Source of the DNA: Erysipelotrichaceae bacterium
GTDB lineage: Bacteria > Bacillota_I > Bacilli_A > Erysipelotrichales > Erysipelotrichaceae
Assembly (NCBI GenBank): GCA_019415435.1
Contig: DXZE01000021.1
Location: 6,565 to 33,469, forward strand
Length of the DNA stretch: 26,905 bases
Direction: 5' to 3'
The first letter of the stretch is position 1, and the number at the start of each line of letters is the position of its first letter. Both the position numbers and the translations under genes were made by a program. Positions 1-8,127 of the stretch are shown one piece after another. A model generated the notes under the pieces. That model saw nothing but the letters and a program-made list of their open reading frames with translations. It ran no database searches and was not told where the DNA came from.

Positions 1-1133
1 GAACCTTCGTCGTCTACAGTAATCTCTGTTTCAGGCATCTTATCGATTTCATCAGAAACCTTGATATCGCCATCATACATCTTCTTCACGAGTGCCTTGT
101 AGTCATCCTCTGTGAAGCCATCATCCCATTGTGTTGTGCCAAGCTGTACGTAATTTTTGGATGGATCATCAGAAACCATACCGAGCTTCATGATCTTGCC
201 CTTGTAATCATCCCACTTGCCATCCTTGATAGCATCAAGCAGTGTATTAACAGTAGCACCCAGACCCTTCATTGCGGAAGTGACTGTCTTGCCTTCACCA
301 TACTTATCATCGATTATTTTCTTCTGGTCAACGTCAACACCAATCAGCTTGCCATTGTCGCCAGAAGCCTCTGCTGCAGAAGTATAAACGCCGCCACCAC
401 AGCCGAATACAACCTGTGTGCCATCTTTATACCATGTGTCCATACGTGCTGTGATATCTGAATCACCATAGAACTGACCTGCATATACATACTTGATTTC
501 TACATCAGATGCATTGCCAAGTTCTTTGGCTGCTTCATCAGCACCCTGTACATAACCAAAGCCATAACGGATAACGGAAGCTGCAGCCATACCGCCTAAG
601 AAACCAAGCTTTGTATAGCCAAGCTTAACAGCTGCATAACCTGCCATGTAACCTGCTAATTCTTCCTGGTAAACTGCGGAGAATACATTATCACTGGACC
701 AGTCCTTCTCACCAGATGCTTTATCCAGGTCATCCTGGGAAACGTCAAGAGCGATGAACTTTACATCCGGATAGTTCTTAGCTTCATCAACAATAGCCTG
801 TGCAAAAGCATAACCTGGCATAATAATGATGTTATAGCCATCATCAATAGCCTCTTCAATAGAGGTTTCACGGTCTGAATCAGAATCATCTGCAGGCTTG
901 TAATACTCAAACTTGGCGCCATTCTTTTCAGCCCATGCCTTGGATGCTTCATAAGTTGTCTGGTTAAATGACTCGTCAGTGATTTCACCATAGTCTGTAA
1001 CCATTGCGATCTTCAGTTCAGAATCATCGTTAGAAGATGCCTCGGAACTGCCTGCAGCTTGTGAGTTGGAAGAGCATCCGACTAAAGATGCAGCCATAAC
1101 TCCGGCAAGAACTGCTGAAACCAACTTCTTCAT
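1..1133 (-). CDS. BMP/PnrA-family substrate-binding lipoprotein, copy 1 (3' end cut by window)
   Basis: This is a Bmp/TmpC/PnrA-type binding lipoprotein, a family that mostly delivers nucleosides to an ABC importer. My translation from the ATG at 1131-1133 is open through 377 codons to base 3; by comparison with copy 2 only about four C-terminal residues lie outside the window. An AAGGAGG site precedes the ATG by a few bases. The N-terminus is a lipoprotein signal (MKKLVSAVLAGVMAAS, lipobox LVGC, acylated Cys20). Family motifs visible are TDYGEITDESFNQTTYEASK, MPGYAFAQAI, GYMAGYAAVKLGYTKLGFLGG and GVDVDQKK. It lies just downstream of a close paralog but is separated from it by a terminator, so it probably has its own promoter. 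No permease or ATPase of a nucleoside transporter is visible; one could lie beyond base 1. The ligand is inferred from the family, not proven. Confidence 0.93.
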   Translation of the reverse strand, partial: MKKLVSAVLAGVMAASLVGCSSNSQAAGSSEASSNDDSELKIAMVTDYGEITDESFNQTTYEASKAWAEKNGAKFEYYKPADDSDSDRETSIEEAIDDGYNIIIMPGYAFAQAIVDEAKNYPDVKFIALDVSQDDLDKASGEKDWSSDNVFSAVYQEELAGYMAGYAAVKLGYTKLGFLGGMAAASVIRYGFGYVQGADEAAKELGNASDVEIKYVYAGQFYGDSDITARMDTWYKDGTQVVFGCGGGVYTSAAEASGDNGKLIGVDVDQKKIIDDKYGEGKTVTSAMKGLGATVNTLLDAIKDGKWDDYKGKIMKLGMVSDDPSKNYVQLGTTQWDDGFTEDDYKALVKKMYDGDIKVSDEIDKMPETEITVDDEG

Positions 1134-1218
1134 TTCTTTCCTCCTTATTATTGAAATGAAACGCTGTGCTATTGCTGATAACATGCATGCAGTAACAACA
1201 CGATATGCATTATACATT

Positions 1219-1257
1219 AAAAAAAAGGTTTGGAACCATCAGATTCCAAAACCTTTT
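1219..1257 (-). terminator. Rho-independent terminator between the two BMP genes
   Basis: Read on the minus strand, AAAGGTTTTGGAA and TTCCAAACCTTT form a stem with one bulge or mismatch, followed by eight T. It lies just after the TAA of BMP copy 2 (1273-1275) and before copy 1, so the paralogs are probably separate transcripts or joined only by read-through. Confidence 0.8.
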
Positions 1258-1272
1258 CATATGTGTTACAGA

Positions 1273-2427
1273 TTAACCCTTGATGGAGCCTTCGTCATTG
1301 ACCTTGATATCAGTTGCAGGCATCTTATCTGTAGCATCAGATACCTTGATATCACCATCAAACATCTTCTTTACAAGAGCCTTGTAATCATCTTCTGTGA
1401 AGCCATCACTCCATTGCGTTGTGCCAAGCTGTACATAGTTCTTGGATGGATCATCACCATCAACGAGACCTAATGTTTCAACCTTGCCCTTGTAATCGTC
1501 CCACTTGTCATCCTTGATAGCATCAAGCAGTGTATTAACTGTAGCTGCTAAGCCCTTCATTGCGGAAGTAACTGTCTTGCCTTCACCATAGTTTTTATCG
1601 ATTATTTTCTTCTGGTCAACGTCAACACCAATCAGCTTGCCATTGTCGCCAGAAGCTTCTGCTGCAGATGTATAGATGCCGCCGCCGCAGGCGAATACAA
1701 CCTGTGTACCATCCGTGTACCATGTGTCCATACGTGCTGTGATATCAGCGTCACCTCTGAACTGTCCGCCATATACGTAGTTAACTGTGACATCAGATGC
1801 GTTGCCTAATTCCTTGGCTGCTTCATCAGCACCCTGTACATAACCGAAGCCATAACGGACTACAGCTGGAACTGCCATGCCGCCTAAGAAGCCAAGCTTT
1901 GTATAGCCAAGCTTAACAGCTGCATAACCTGCCATGTAACCTGCTAATTCTTCCTGGTAAACTGCGGAGAATACATTATCACTGGACCAGTCCTTCTTAC
2001 CAGATGCTTTATCCAGGTCATCCTGAGCAACATCCAAAGCGATAAACTTAACATCCGGATACTTAGGTGCTTCATCAACGATAGCCTGTGCGAATGCATA
2101 GCCAGGCATTACGATAACATTGTAACCATCATCATCAATTGCCTCTTCGATAGAAGCTTCACGATCTGCATCGGCATCTGTAGCAGGCTTCTTGTACTCA
2201 AACTCTGCACCATTTTCCTCAGCCCATGCCTTGGATGCTTCATACGTTGTCTGGTTGAATGACATGTCGGTGATGTCACCATAGTCGGTAATCATCGCAA
2301 CCTTCATGTCTGAAGAGCTGTCAGATGATCCCTTTGCTGAGCTGCCGGCATTATTCTTTGATGACGAGCATCCGACAAGAGATGCTGCCATAACTCCGGC
2401 GAGAACTGTTGAAACTAACTTTTTCAT
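1273..2427 (-). CDS. BMP/PnrA-family substrate-binding lipoprotein, copy 2
   Basis: This is a full-length (384 aa) extracytoplasmic binding lipoprotein of the Bmp/TmpC/PnrA family. The start at 2425-2427 is chosen over an in-frame ATG 12 codons upstream, because AAGGAGG (2434-2440) sits at the right distance and the protein then begins with a clean lipoprotein signal ending in LVGC (Cys20). A low-complexity Ser/Gly/Ala linker (about residues 21-40) would tether the domain to the membrane. Ligand-domain motifs include TDYGDITDMSFNQTTYEASK, MPGYAFAQA, GYMAGYAAVKLGYTKLGFLGG, DITARMDTWY and GVDVDQKK. It differs from copy 1 at spots that may matter for ligand choice: GGQFRGD versus AGQFYGD, FACGGGI versus FGCGGGV, and MAVPAVV versus MAAASVI. 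A nucleoside ligand is the family expectation. A promoter is visible at 2472-2500. Confidence 0.95.
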   Translation of the reverse strand: MKKLVSTVLAGVMAASLVGCSSSKNNAGSSAKGSSDSSSDMKVAMITDYGDITDMSFNQTTYEASKAWAEENGAEFEYKKPATDADADREASIEEAIDDDGYNVIVMPGYAFAQAIVDEAPKYPDVKFIALDVAQDDLDKASGKKDWSSDNVFSAVYQEELAGYMAGYAAVKLGYTKLGFLGGMAVPAVVRYGFGYVQGADEAAKELGNASDVTVNYVYGGQFRGDADITARMDTWYTDGTQVVFACGGGIYTSAAEASGDNGKLIGVDVDQKKIIDKNYGEGKTVTSAMKGLAATVNTLLDAIKDDKWDDYKGKVETLGLVDGDDPSKNYVQLGTTQWSDGFTEDDYKALVKKMFDGDIKVSDATDKMPATDIKVNDEGSIKG

Positions 2428-2471
2428 TTCTTTCCTCCTTAGTAATGTGAAATGAAAGTTCACCTATTTAA

Positions 2472-2500
2472 ATTCTATTGTAACCGGTTTCTTAATTCAA
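2472..2500 (-). promoter_or_regulatory. Promoter of BMP copy 2
   Basis: On the minus strand, TTGAAT (2500-2495) is followed after 17 nt by TAGAAT (2477-2472), a good sigma-A-type promoter. It leaves a short leader that holds the AAGGAGG ribosome site at 2440-2434. Confidence 0.55.
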
Positions 2501-2506
2501 TGAATT
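2494..2506. promoter_or_regulatory. Possible operator palindrome over the BMP promoter
   Basis: AATTCA-A-TGAATT is a perfect 6+1+6 inverted repeat covering the -35 hexamer of the BMP copy 2 promoter. That position suits a repressor. It is AT-rich and could be chance; no regulator gene is adjacent. Confidence 0.3.
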
Positions 2507-2619
2507 GACGGAATATATTTGTGAACTTTTTGAACTCAGTGTATAAAACTGAAAAAGAATATAACTTTATGAAACTTTCTTACAATTCTCATTGTATATC
2601 CCGTTTTCTCTGCTTGTAC

Positions 2620-2628
2620 TGATATAAT
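2620..2628 (+). promoter_or_regulatory. Extended -10 promoter of the MBOAT operon
   Basis: TGATATAAT is a consensus extended -10 (TGN-TATAAT). There is no good -35 hexamer 17 nt upstream, which extended -10 promoters tolerate. Predicted start near 2635 gives a leader of about 23 nt containing GAGAGGA before the ATG at 2658. Confidence 0.6.
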
Positions 2629-2657
2629 ATGCAGGTGTTTTAAGATTGAGAGGAATT

Positions 2658-4058
2658 ATGGTATTCAGCAGCCTTACATTTTTATTTGCTTATCTGCCAA
2701 TCGTTCTGATTGTTTATTATGCGGTACCCTTTCGTTTCCGCAATATTGTTTTATTTGTCGTTTCATTATTCTTTTACGGATGGGGTGAACCGGTATATGT
2801 ACTGTTAATGATATTTTCTATATTCATGAACTGGTTTGCCGGTCTCTTAATAGAAAAATACAAGAAAAGCGAACAGATGAAACATGCTCAGAAGATTCTG
2901 ATCATCTGTATCGTTATTAATTTAGCAATGCTTGGCTTCTTTAAATACTGGGATTTCTTTGCGGAGAATCTGAATGCCATAGGTCTTACATTTATCCCTG
3001 TATTAAAGCTTTCTTTACCTATCGGCATATCCTTCTATACCTTCCAGGCAATGAGTTATCCGATTGATCTGTATCGCGGCGATACAGAGGTACAGCGTAA
3101 AGCTGTTAACTTTGGAGCTTATGTAACGATGTTTCCGCAGTTAATAGCTGGTCCGATTGTCAGATATCGTGATGTCGCAAAGCAGCTGGAAGATCGTCAC
3201 TCTAATTTCAGTCAGTTCAGTGATGGTGTATCAAGGTTCATGGTTGGTCTAGGCAAAAAGGTATTGCTTGCTAACAGTGCAGGTCAGGTATGGGAAGCAG
3301 TCAATGCCCTGCAGGCAGATCAGACTTCTGTATTAACAGCATGGATTGGTATCGCCTGCTATACCTTTCAGATTTATTTTGATTTCTCCGGCTATTCGGA
3401 TATGGCTATTGGTCTTGGCAAAATGCTTGGCTTTGAGTTTCTGGAAAACTTCAATTATCCCTATATTGCAAAATCCATAACAGATTTCTGGCGCAGATGG
3501 CATATGTCCTTATCCTTCTGGTTCAGGGATTATGTCTATATTCCTTTAGGAGGAAACCGTAAAGGCAAGGCAAGACAGTTATTGAATATCATGATTGTCT
3601 GGCTGTTAACAGGCTTCTGGCATGGAGCAAGCTGGAACTTTGTATTATGGGGTGTCTTCTATGGTGTACTACTGATATTTGAAAAGCTGTTCTTATTAAA
3701 GAAACTGGAAAAGGCACCTGGCTGGATCTGTCATATCTATACCATGGTTCTTGTTATGATCGCATGGGTATTGTTTGCCAATACAGATATTGTTAAAGCA
3801 TTCCATTATCTTGGCATGTTATTTGGCAATGCGTCTTCTTTTGTGAATGGAACGACATTATATTTCCTCAGGGATAATCTTGTATTGTTAATTGTATGCA
3901 TCATCGCCTGCACACCTGTAGCCAAATCAAAGCTGAACTTTCTCAGGCATCCTGGCTTTGACTGGTGCAAACCTGTACTTGTATTAGTCATGTTACTTGT
4001 ATGCACAGCATTTATTGTGGATGGAACGTATAATCCATTCCTGTATTTCCGTTTCTAG
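2658..4058 (+). CDS. MBOAT-family O-acyltransferase (AlgI/PatA-like)
   Basis: This is a polytopic membrane-bound O-acyltransferase of 466 aa, the usual AlgI-like length. The family takes acyl groups, usually acetyl, from a cytoplasmic donor and passes them across the membrane for O-acylation of an exported polymer. It starts with the typical MVFSSLTFLF and has about ten hydrophobic segments. Family signatures are YFDFSGYSDMAIG (about 240-252), DFWRRWHMSLSFWFRDY with His282, IPLGGNRKG, and TGFWHGASWNF with the presumed catalytic His322. The ATG at 2658 is preferred to an upstream TTG at 2646, because GAGAGGA at 2648-2654 precedes it. Nine bases separate it from the DHHW-family gene that normally completes the system. 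The target polymer is unknown: no glycan or teichoic acid genes are in view. Confidence 0.93.
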   Translation: MVFSSLTFLFAYLPIVLIVYYAVPFRFRNIVLFVVSLFFYGWGEPVYVLLMIFSIFMNWFAGLLIEKYKKSEQMKHAQKILIICIVINLAMLGFFKYWDFFAENLNAIGLTFIPVLKLSLPIGISFYTFQAMSYPIDLYRGDTEVQRKAVNFGAYVTMFPQLIAGPIVRYRDVAKQLEDRHSNFSQFSDGVSRFMVGLGKKVLLANSAGQVWEAVNALQADQTSVLTAWIGIACYTFQIYFDFSGYSDMAIGLGKMLGFEFLENFNYPYIAKSITDFWRRWHMSLSFWFRDYVYIPLGGNRKGKARQLLNIMIVWLLTGFWHGASWNFVLWGVFYGVLLIFEKLFLLKKLEKAPGWICHIYTMVLVMIAWVLFANTDIVKAFHYLGMLFGNASSFVNGTTLYFLRDNLVLLIVCIIACTPVAKSKLNFLRHPGFDWCKPVLVLVMLLVCTAFIVDGTYNPFLYFRF

Positions 4059-4067
4059 GAGGCTGTT

Positions 4068-5183
4068 ATGAAGAGAAGAAAAAGAATAGCACAGTTATTC
4101 ATAGCGTGTATATTTCTGATATTTATCTATGCTTTAACGATTGCCAATCTGTTTGCACCAAAGAAGGATTTCTCTGATAATGAAAACCGTTCTCTTGCCA
4201 AAGCTCCTGAGCTTTCCTTACAGAATATATTCGGAGGAAACTTTGATACAGAGTTTGAAAGCTGGTTTACAGATCACTTCATTAACAGAGATACATGGAT
4301 TGAAATGAAAGCATCTGTCAGAAAGAACGCAGGTGCTATTGAAAACAACAATGTTTATTTTGGCAAGGAAGGAAGACTGATTTCTGCCTATACTTCCTAT
4401 GATCCAAAGATACTGGATCAAAACATCAAATATATCAATGATTTCTCAGATACAACCGGTTTAAAGGCGAATATCATGATTGTTCCTACAGCCGCATATG
4501 GTGAAAGGAAGTATCTGCCATTTGGTTCTTATAATATTGATGAAAAAGCATTGCTGGATAACATAGGCACACAATTCAAAGATCAGAATTATATGAATAT
4601 AGCAGATAAGTTAGGTACAAGTGGTGATTATTACTTTAAGACAGATCACCATTGGAATGCGGCTGGTGCCGAGATCGGTTACGATGAGATATGCCGTGAT
4701 GTCTTAAACAAAGATCCACAGGAGTTTACATATACAAAAGTCAGTGATGACTTTGAAGGAACCATGTATTCCCGCTCAGGAGCCTTCTGGACAAAAGGAG
4801 ATTCTCTTTACAGAATGGATCCTGATCATGAGAATCCGGTTACAGTAACGTATGAGGATGGTACTGTTTCTGATTCCATGTTTATAAATGAGAATCTGAA
4901 GAAGAAAGATCAGTATACATACTATCTGGATGGCAATCATGCCTATGAAGATATTCATACATCAGTAGATAATGGACGTACGGCAGTTATTATCAAAGAT
5001 TCCTATGCCCATATACTGATCCCATATCTGGCTCAGGAATACAGTGAAATCAAGGTATTTGATATGCGTTATTACCGTCAGTCTGTCAGTGCCCAGGTAA
5101 CAGATCCTGATCATACAGATCTTTACTTCATCTACAGTCTGGATACATTAACATCTGATACAAACTTAGCAGCATTATGGTAA
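4068..5183 (+). CDS. DHHW-family (AlgJ/AlgX-like) membrane-anchored acetyltransferase partner
   Basis: This is a 371-aa protein with one N-terminal membrane anchor (about residues 7-30) and an extracytoplasmic SGNH-like domain, the DHHW family related to AlgJ/AlgX. In this architecture the MBOAT protein supplies the acetyl group and this protein transfers it to the polymer. Visible features are NENRSLAKAPELS after the anchor, ESWFTDHFINRD (about 64-75), YFGKEGRLI (97-105), the name-giving DHHW at 193-196 with the likely catalytic Asp and His, and KDSYAHILIPYL with the candidate nucleophile Ser312. GGAGG lies directly after the MBOAT stop codon and eight bases before the ATG, so the two genes are surely co-transcribed. 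The catalytic assignment comes from the family; the substrate is unknown. Confidence 0.9.
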   Translation: MKRRKRIAQLFIACIFLIFIYALTIANLFAPKKDFSDNENRSLAKAPELSLQNIFGGNFDTEFESWFTDHFINRDTWIEMKASVRKNAGAIENNNVYFGKEGRLISAYTSYDPKILDQNIKYINDFSDTTGLKANIMIVPTAAYGERKYLPFGSYNIDEKALLDNIGTQFKDQNYMNIADKLGTSGDYYFKTDHHWNAAGAEIGYDEICRDVLNKDPQEFTYTKVSDDFEGTMYSRSGAFWTKGDSLYRMDPDHENPVTVTYEDGTVSDSMFINENLKKKDQYTYYLDGNHAYEDIHTSVDNGRTAVIIKDSYAHILIPYLAQEYSEIKVFDMRYYRQSVSAQVTDPDHTDLYFIYSLDTLTSDTNLAALW

Positions 5184-5187
5184 GAAT

Positions 5188-6522
5188 ATGATAAAGAAAT
5201 TAACGTTTAAGAAAATGGGTATTAATGGAGAGGGCATTGCTTATCTGGATCATAAGCCTGTCTTCTGCAGTGGTGTCTACCCTGGAGAAACAGCTCTGGT
5301 TGATATTGAAGAAGATAAAGGAAGCTATAAAAAAGCAGTATTAAAAAAGATTACCTGGTATTCGAAAGAAAGAATACGTGATAATTATCCCTATGCAAAT
5401 GCAGAGGGATGTCCGCTCTTTAATATGAAGTATGAAGCACAGTTAAAGTATAAAAAGGAACTGTTAGCGGAAGCTTTATATAAATATGCCAGAGTAAAGA
5501 GCCATTTTATCCGTGATATGCATCCATCAAAGGAGATCTACGGCTATCGCAGTCAATGCAAACTCCCTGTTTCTGAAGTAGATGGCAGACTTGTAACAGG
5601 TATGTATGAACCTGGTACGAATCACTTTGTGCCGATTGATTATTCCCGTATTCATAGTAAAGATGTGGAAACAGTCAGAACAGCAGTATTAAAGGCATTG
5701 AATCATGCCCATATGCATGCCTATGAGAATAAGACAGGTAAAGGCATACGCTATCTTGTCATCCGTTCTATTCAGGGAAAAAGCCAGTGTACATTAATTA
5801 CAGGCAAAGAAGAAATCAGTAAAGAAGTTATTGAAGAAATCATGCGTATTCATGGCATGACGGGCTTATTTCAATCCATCAATACGGAAAAGAATACAGT
5901 TAATATCTTTGGCAGTCAGGTAAAGAAACTGGCTGGAGAAGAGACAATGACAATATCTGTACAGGATATTACCCTTCAGTTAAGTCCAAGATCCTTTTAT
6001 CAGTTAAATGTCTCACAGGCTGAAAATCTCTATGAAATTGCTGTTAAGAAGACAGATAAATGTCATACCCTGCTAGAAGCCTATTGCGGTATTGGAGCGA
6101 TGAGCTTAGCTGCCCATAAGAAAGCAGAGCAGGTTATTGGTATAGAATCCATACCGGATGCGGTAAAGAATGCACAGGAGAATGCGTCTTTTAATCATAT
6201 TCATAATGTACAGTTTTTATGTGAAGATGCTGCAGAGGGATTGTATAAAACTGCATCAAAAACAGATATTGATATACTTCTGGCAGACCCACCGCGATCC
6301 GGAATGGATCAGAATATGCTAGATGCAATCCTGAAAGTAAAGCCAAAGAAGATTATCTATATCTCCTGTAATCCTGCTACATTAGGACAGAATCTGAATG
6401 TTCTGAAGCATCAATATCATGTTGTCACCATTATCCCGTATGATTTATTTCCAAATACTGCCCATGTGGAATCTTTGACCGTATTAGAAAGAGATAACTA
6501 TAAAGAAGGTCAGGCTCATTAA
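5188..6522 (+). CDS. rlmCD: 23S rRNA (uracil-5-)-methyltransferase, RlmCD/RumA (TrmA) family
   Basis: This is an S-adenosylmethionine-dependent enzyme that makes 5-methyluridine in 23S rRNA (444 aa). An N-terminal TRAM domain (1-57) binds RNA. SFYQLN (269-274), the SAM loop EAYCGIGAMS (297-306), ADPPRSGMD (366-374) and YISCNPATLG (391-400, catalytic Cys394) mark the TrmA/RumA fold, and HVES near the end carries the likely general base Glu428. The [4Fe-4S] motif usual in RumA-like enzymes is degenerate: in NYPYANAEGCPLFNM only Cys75 remains, with Asn66 and Ala72 where the first two Cys are expected and Tyr152 near the fourth. The start is four bases after the preceding stop with little ribosome site, so translation is probably coupled. 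Why it follows the acetylation pair is unclear; it may be simple co-transcription. RlmCD rather than RlmD alone is the Gram-positive expectation. Confidence 0.9.
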   Translation: MIKKLTFKKMGINGEGIAYLDHKPVFCSGVYPGETALVDIEEDKGSYKKAVLKKITWYSKERIRDNYPYANAEGCPLFNMKYEAQLKYKKELLAEALYKYARVKSHFIRDMHPSKEIYGYRSQCKLPVSEVDGRLVTGMYEPGTNHFVPIDYSRIHSKDVETVRTAVLKALNHAHMHAYENKTGKGIRYLVIRSIQGKSQCTLITGKEEISKEVIEEIMRIHGMTGLFQSINTEKNTVNIFGSQVKKLAGEETMTISVQDITLQLSPRSFYQLNVSQAENLYEIAVKKTDKCHTLLEAYCGIGAMSLAAHKKAEQVIGIESIPDAVKNAQENASFNHIHNVQFLCEDAAEGLYKTASKTDIDILLADPPRSGMDQNMLDAILKVKPKKIIYISCNPATLGQNLNVLKHQYHVVTIIPYDLFPNTAHVESLTVLERDNYKEGQAH

Positions 6523-6539
6523 TCTTCATGGAAGATACC

Positions 6540-6568
6540 ACGACTGCATAGGACTGCAGTCGTTTTAT
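6540..6568 (+). terminator. Terminator of the MBOAT-DHHW-rlmCD operon
   Basis: ACGACTGCA and TGCAGTCGT form a perfect 9-bp stem with loop TAGGAC, followed by TTTATT, 18 bases after the rlmCD stop codon. Confidence 0.88.
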
Positions 6569-6580
6569 TATGGTCATATA

Positions 6581-6617
6581 TAAAAACAGAACTGTTCAAC
6601 ATCTGAAACAGTTCTGC
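6581..6617 (-). terminator. Terminator of the DUF438 gene
   Basis: On the minus strand, CAGAACTGTT and AACAGTTCTG form a perfect 10-bp stem with a 10-nt loop, followed by TTTTTATA. It is placed just after the stop at 6623 and back-to-back with the plus-strand terminator. Confidence 0.88.
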
Positions 6618-6622
6618 ATATG

Positions 6623-8080
6623 TTAATTCTTCTTAAAGTGTTTTTTGACAGAAGCCATATCTTCAATGATTTCTACTGTACCAATATAACTGCCATCTTC
6701 TCCTCTTGCTGGCAGATAGAGAATTCTGATTGCCTTGCCTGGTAATGGTACCCATCTTTCCATCTTGTCTAATGTTCCTGCCTTAAACTGCGAAATCATA
6801 TCTTCTACGACTGGTCTGATTTTGGCAGGATGGCATTCATAAACCTTTCTGCCAAGCGTAGACTTCGGTCTTGAGAATACTTTTCCTTCATTAGCATAGA
6901 ATGTATTGATGTCATTATCATCAATGAAGGTAATATCAATTGGCAGTACTTTGAATAATGCCTGTAATTGTCTGATGGTTAATGTACCGCCATCAAAGTG
7001 AATTACACCATTGCTGATATCTTTTGTCTCCTTTTTTCTTTCGGATAAGATCTGTTCTGCCTCAGTCCATGTATCATAGGAATCCACAAATACTGGCCCC
7101 ATTTCCGGAAGATCTTCATAAATAGATATCCATTCATCCCTGCTGAATTTTTCTAATGCTAATGGGAACAGGATCTTTTCTTCTTTATAGATCATCTCTT
7201 TGATACGGTCTAATACAGCAAGGATATCCTTCTGTTCAGATGCTAATCCATTTTCTTCTAATCCTTTGGCAAGTCTGGATACTTCATGTTTGATTTCATC
7301 ATCAACACCCCACATGACTTCAGATGGACCAGTTACGTCATACTTCTTTAAGACAGGCATAATCAGTTCTTCTTTCTTGCCATAGAGTGTACGTATCTTA
7401 CAGAGTTTATTCAGACCATCCTGAACAGCTTCCTGATTTCTTCTGAGAATAGCTGCACCAACTCCATTTACTAATCTTTCCAACGCTGCGTTTTCTCTGC
7501 GTAAGTTGGATACCGGATGTCCTTCCGGTATACCTTCATTCTTTTCCTTTGCCTTCTGTTCTTCTTCTGCCCATATTTCTGCTTCAGTACGTCCATGGAA
7601 TAAAGCAGAATGCAGATCACAGAGTTTCATGACTTCACTTGTTTCCATGCCATCTGCAATCAATGACTGTTCTGCATTGGCTATCTCATGAACAGAAACA
7701 GAAGAAAACTGCTTTACGAAATCCTTGCGTACTTCTTCTACCGGTTCCCCATTACCTACTCTTTTAATTAATACTTTTAATTCATCAACACGATCATCAC
7801 CAGTGGATGTATTTTCTACATCATTCTTTGCCTCTTCATCCGGGTGGATCACTTCAAAGCCAGCATCTTCAAAAGCCAGGATGATCTGTGGCATTGGAAT
7901 ACCTTTAATGGCAGAGCCCTTCTTGATTGTCATGACTTTACCCATAACTTTTAAAGCGACAGGTGAAGTAATATCTTTAAATCCCAATGAAGCCATTATA
8001 TCTTTCACTTCAGGATATTCCTTAACAAGCTGTGCTACTGTTTTATCCAGATCAATTACCTTAGCCATTTTATTCACCAT
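6623..8080 (-). CDS. DUF1858-DUF438-hemerythrin-like-PAS protein
   Basis: This is a 485-aa cytoplasmic protein with the domain order DUF1858 (about 5-75), DUF438 (about 95-165, with CDLHSALFHG), a hemerythrin/HHE-like helical region (about 175-310, GHPV...ENAALE, GPSEVMWGVDDEIK, MIYKEEKILFP) and a C-terminal PAS domain (about 365-480, LPIDITFIDD, GRKVYECHPAK). Family members are widespread in anaerobes and thought to sense redox or bind metal; the exact role is unknown. Expected iron-ligand histidines seem lost: Ser181 replaces His in HPVH, Leu222 replaces His of the HYxRKE-type motif, and Asp250 replaces His of MWGVHDE. The fold is probably kept without a normal di-iron site. It is monocistronic, with its own terminator and a CRP/FNR-like palindrome upstream. 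An ATG four codons further in (8066-8068) is an alternative start; neither has a strong ribosome site. Confidence 0.9.
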   Translation of the reverse strand: MVNKMAKVIDLDKTVAQLVKEYPEVKDIMASLGFKDITSPVALKVMGKVMTIKKGSAIKGIPMPQIILAFEDAGFEVIHPDEEAKNDVENTSTGDDRVDELKVLIKRVGNGEPVEEVRKDFVKQFSSVSVHEIANAEQSLIADGMETSEVMKLCDLHSALFHGRTEAEIWAEEEQKAKEKNEGIPEGHPVSNLRRENAALERLVNGVGAAILRRNQEAVQDGLNKLCKIRTLYGKKEELIMPVLKKYDVTGPSEVMWGVDDEIKHEVSRLAKGLEENGLASEQKDILAVLDRIKEMIYKEEKILFPLALEKFSRDEWISIYEDLPEMGPVFVDSYDTWTEAEQILSERKKETKDISNGVIHFDGGTLTIRQLQALFKVLPIDITFIDDNDINTFYANEGKVFSRPKSTLGRKVYECHPAKIRPVVEDMISQFKAGTLDKMERWVPLPGKAIRILYLPARGEDGSYIGTVEIIEDMASVKKHFKKN

Positions 8081-8100
8081 TTATCTTTCTTACGAAAGTA

Positions 8101-8106
8101 ATATTA
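8101..8106 (-). promoter_or_regulatory. -10 box of the DUF438 gene
   Basis: TAATAT on the minus strand predicts a start near 8094 and a leader of about 14 nt with a weak AAGAAAG. There is no good -35 hexamer, as expected for an activator-dependent promoter. Confidence 0.45.
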
Positions 8107-8127
8107 GGATAAGCTAACTGATTTATC

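Noticed and set aside
1..1133. Possible pseudogene for BMP copy 1
   Set aside because: Hand translation is open throughout; it only lacks a stop because the window ends.
1066..1473. Plus-strand open frame of 135 codons between the BMP genes
   Set aside because: It runs antisense through the signal peptide of copy 1 and the end of copy 2, has no ribosome site and odd composition; it is a shadow of real genes.
2428..2657. Purine riboswitch before the BMP genes
   Set aside because: I saw no conserved purine-aptamer core; the region is explained by two divergent promoters.
7725..8117. Plus-strand frame of 130 codons
   Set aside because: It is antisense to the DUF438 gene, with no ribosome site and no recognisable domain.
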